Source of the DNA: Apoderus coryli
Taxonomy: Eukaryota; Arthropoda; Insecta; Coleoptera; Attelabidae
Direction of reading: 5' to 3'
DNA length: 64,000 nt
Assembly: GCA_911728435.2 (NCBI GenBank)
Contig: OU452205.1
Span: 4,144,760-4,208,759 of the forward strand
Shown here in pieces: positions 61,341 through 64,000 of this stretch. The first letter of the stretch is position 1. Each line of letters begins with the position of its first letter. Both the position numbers and the translations under genes were made by a program. The notes below the pieces were generated by a model. The model was not told the DNA's origin. It did no database searches and was given only the letters and a program-made list of their open reading frames with translations.

Positions 61341-61445
61341 TTGAAAAGTATATTGAAATACTTAACTCAAAGTATTAATTTATTTTTTAAAAAACCATTA
61401 ATTTTATTTTATCCTAAGTTATCATAATATTATAAAAAGTGTCTT

Positions 61446-61594
61446 TAGTTAGGAAATAAAATGCTGTCGCATCCACTAAATTGTTTATTAACAGGTCCCT
61501 CTAACGAACCACTCATGGATTGAATGAGTGGTTCGTTAGAGGGACCTGTTAATAAACAATTTAGTGGATGCGACAGCATTTTATTTCCTAACTA
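61446..61594. repeat. Perfect 71-bp inverted repeat with 7-bp spacer
   Basis: The arm 61446-61516 (starting TAGTTAGGAAATAAAATGCT) is the exact reverse complement of 61524-61594, separated by GGATTGA. All 71 positions match. An RNA copy would form one long hairpin. It may be a recent foldback insertion, a duplication error, or an assembly artefact at a hairpin. Confidence 0.9.
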
Positions 61595-62077
61595 TTGGAC
61601 GTCCACAGTAATATGGACTATTTCCTTAAAAATAAAAGTGTCTTTTTTCAGACTTCAACACATTACTCTTAAAATAATAATAATAGTCTTTATTCAAATT
61701 GCGTACATTTTTAAAAAAATCAATAAATCAAACAATCAATAATACACAATTGAAAAGGCATGAGTGCAGCTTAAGGCATGCAATATGCATGCCTCATTTG
61801 TCTTAACACTTATCCTTAGAAAAAAAAGTAATATATATCTACCTAATTCTATTACTAATTGTCCCATGCAAGAAACAGAAAAAAAAACACGAAAGTTACT
61901 AGGCGAACAATTAATTAATTCATTAATTTTAATTTTAAATACTTATTTGTCATAAGACAAAAAAAAAGTCAAATATAATTTTTTTTCAAAATTTTGAACT
62001 GTTAAACAATTCTTTTCGCAATTCTACCTTACTCCTAATGATGTAATACTTTCAAAAATACAATTTCTCTACAAATT
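61595..62077. other. Unassigned A+T-rich stretch
   Basis: A small palindrome GGCATGCAATATGCATGCC (about 61775-61793) is present. No coding or RNA gene was recognised. Confidence 0.3.
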
Positions 62078-62125
62078 TTGCACACTGATGATGAAGCTAG
62101 TGAGCTTCGAAACATGTTTGGTAGT
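62078..62125 (+). ncRNA. Hammerhead-ribozyme-like motif (ACAUGU type), best stem II
   Basis: CTGATGA (62085-62091), one extra T, a perfect six-bp hairpin GAAGCT/AGCTTC with AGTG loop, and GAAACATGTTT (62109-62119) fit the core with GUU as cleavage triplet. CA before the core pairs with TG after it. Downstream at 62166-62192 lies TTTCGTGGAGTTTGACGTTT and the next 7 bases, a sequence also inserted in the hAT relic at 54857-54883. Confidence 0.5.
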
Positions 62126-62192
62126 TTAATCGACCTAACACATTAAGTGTAGTGTATTAAATTGATTTCGTGGAGTTTGACGTTTTATTTCC

Positions 62193-63249
62193 ATTATAAT
62201 TTCTAATTTCTAAAAAAACTACTTGCTTATTACCAAATGTAACAAAACTGTATATTTGTTGGAAATGCATTCTACTCTCAGTTACAACAAAGTATATTAT
62301 TCAAACAAATTTCTACATCTAAATCTTTTTATCGATATATTTATGTATAACAAGAATAATAATTATAGATCATAACATAACCATTATGTTTTTCAATAAA
62401 CCGTTTTATTATTTCATATTATAATAAACAAATTGGTGTTCATAAAACCTTTAAACCCAGACGATCATTTATAATTTTTATAGAGAAAATAATGAGCATC
62501 ATCATTCAGGTCGAGGGGCAATAAAATTTTATCACCAACGTAAGTATAAAATTAAGTGACAATCAGTATTTGTCATAAATCTGGGAAGTAACTAAATATG
62601 AAATCATCAGGTTACTGCGCGCGTTATCGAAGGTACATAAACCTTTACTTGCGTGTTTACCATCTTTTACACAAATTAGTGAAGAATATTGATGAACAGC
62701 TGTTAAAATTTGGCATGGTGGCACGAATCGTACCACATACAAAAGTATAACTTTTTGAATTTGGGAATTCTTAAGGTTTCGGGACCAGTGTACTAAAAAC
62801 ATTCTTTAAAGGTAAGAAGTAAATAAACATAAACATACATTTTTTAATATAATGTTCTGAGTTTGCTACTCTTTGTGGAATAAAACATCATTCACGGGAT
62901 ATCATAGAAACCTGCATCCTTTTGAGGTAATTTTCAATGACTTATCTTCCCATAACTTGGTAGAGGTTCGTTTTCAAACCATCAAAAGTTAGATCATTGT
63001 TTTCATAAGCTCAACCATTTGCATAACTAACCCCAAAATAAACTGGACAGCGGCGACAACTAGCACGCTCTTGGTGGCCAACCCACATTACCAAAAGTCA
63101 ACCTACGCATCCGGGAAATTTCTAGTGCAAAAATGCCAACGTGTGAATTCTGACACCGTCTGTTGAAAGCATGTATCTTCAACATCTACACATCTTCAAT
63201 TACAGGCATGTGCCCGTAGCGATCAGAATTGACGGTTGCGGATATGTGT
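62193..63249. other. Unassigned stretch
   Basis: No coding block, terminal repeat or RNA gene was recognised before the Crypton. Confidence 0.3.
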
Positions 63250-64000
63250 TACTGACAACTGTTTAAAAATGTCGCGAAGATTTGGTATTGCATCTAACGA
63301 TGCAATTAATGATATTATATCTAATAATATACCAAAAAATACAATCAAATCAAAAAAATATGTATGGAAAATATTGCTCGAGTTTTGTGCGACCAGAGAA
63401 TACGAACTGAATGCTGAAACGAGTTTGCATAATTTGGCTAATATATTAAAAGATTATGCGGTAAATATGAGAAAAGCTGACGGAACTGAATATAAAGAAG
63501 GAACTGTAAAAACAATTTGGAATACTACGAGTAGGCTACTCCAGGAAAAATACTTCAATGGCTTCAAAATTGTATTCGACCCGTTTACCAGTGTGATATT
63601 CAAAAATACGCGAGATGCAAGAAATGCAAAACGTAAAAGATTACAGCAGGATCCAAACAACCGAAAATGCAGTTCATCAAATTTGAGTTCAAGTGATTTG
63701 GCTAGAATCATTGGATTATGGGATGAATGTACACCAGAAGGTTTACAAATTTTTTTTACCATATTGTAGCTGTTGAGTTAGCTTGGCGAGGTGGTGAACC
63801 AGCTGATTGCCTTATAGATTATTTCACGATTGAGAAAAATAATGATGGAACGCCAACCAACAGAATTGAATACAATCCAATATTCAGTAAAACATGCCAA
63901 GGAGGATCGAAAAGATGTACAAATCATAAGTGGCTTGTTCCAAATATTGCAAACGAAAGTGCATGCTCTGTTCGGTTATTCCATAAATTATTGTCCAAAA
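63250..64000 (+). mobile_element. Crypton-type tyrosine recombinase element, copy B (cut by window end)
   Basis: ATG at 63269 starts MSRRFGIASNDAINDIISNN. The frame stays open through YVWKILLEFCATREYELNAE, the NARD/KRKRL basic stretch and SSSDLARIIGLWDECTPEGL. One A is missing from the AAAA-T8 tract near 63747 relative to copy A, shifting to a stop at 63767-63769. Downstream sequence still encodes ELAWRGGEPADCLIDYF (first catalytic Arg) and continues to the window end, so the HxxR and Tyr blocks may lie beyond 64000. Copy B keeps the 13 bp missing from copy A (44207-44948). Similarity of the two begins at ACTGACAACTG (from about 63251), which may be the element's left boundary. Cryptons lack terminal inverted repeats, and none was seen. 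Confidence 0.75.

Noticed and set aside
1..64000. tRNA, rRNA, CRISPR array or prokaryotic operon
   Set aside because: No B-box-like tRNA context, ribosomal RNA sequence, regular spacer array or gene cluster with ribosome binding sites was seen on either strand.

Overview
This is an A+T-rich eukaryotic window, most likely from an insect. The evidence is the mix of transposable elements (jockey-like, CR1-like and RTE-like LINEs, Penelope-type remnants, THAP/P-like, mariner-like, piggyBac-like, hAT and Crypton elements) together with two small spliced genes with GT-AG introns. No tRNA, rRNA, CRISPR array or bacterial-type operon was seen. Families were recognised from memory of conserved motifs, without any search.

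The only apparent host genes are two tandem paralogues on the minus strand (3514-12245 and 15960-21298). Each has four coding exons and encodes a four-helix membrane protein of the MARVEL/CMTM type (137 and 147 aa). Their first coding exon is just ATG ACT followed by a GTAAGT donor. The 0.8-4 kb introns are full of transposon debris.

Region by region: 1-2.7 kb holds a Penelope-like protein tail, a 725-bp foldback element and two hammerhead-like motifs. 3.5-21.3 kb is the MARVEL pair, with LINE fragments, P-like elements, mariner relics, hammerhead-like modules and a compound palindrome in introns or between genes. 22-26 kb has a jockey 3' end, a possible gag relic, a small foldback element and a P-like element that still has a THAP exon. 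27-29.5 kb is a mariner-like element carrying a nested, internally deleted piggyBac-like element. 31.5-42.5 kb is mostly broken LINEs. 43.6-45 kb is a mariner relic abutting a truncated Crypton. 46-58 kb is LINE-rich, with the best RTE-like copy at 50.8-52.8 kb and a hAT relic at 54.5-55.1 kb. 59.6-64 kb has foldback elements, a DD41D mariner-like element with both termini, a 71-bp perfect palindrome, a hammerhead-like module and a second Crypton copy cut by the window end.

All transposon coding regions seen are truncated, frameshifted or mutated at catalytic residues. The most interesting signals are the recurrent hammerhead-ribozyme-like modules, the two Cryptons that each carry a different frameshift but start at the same point, the 31-bp insertion with a 17-bp target duplication inside the hAT relic, and the long palindromes.
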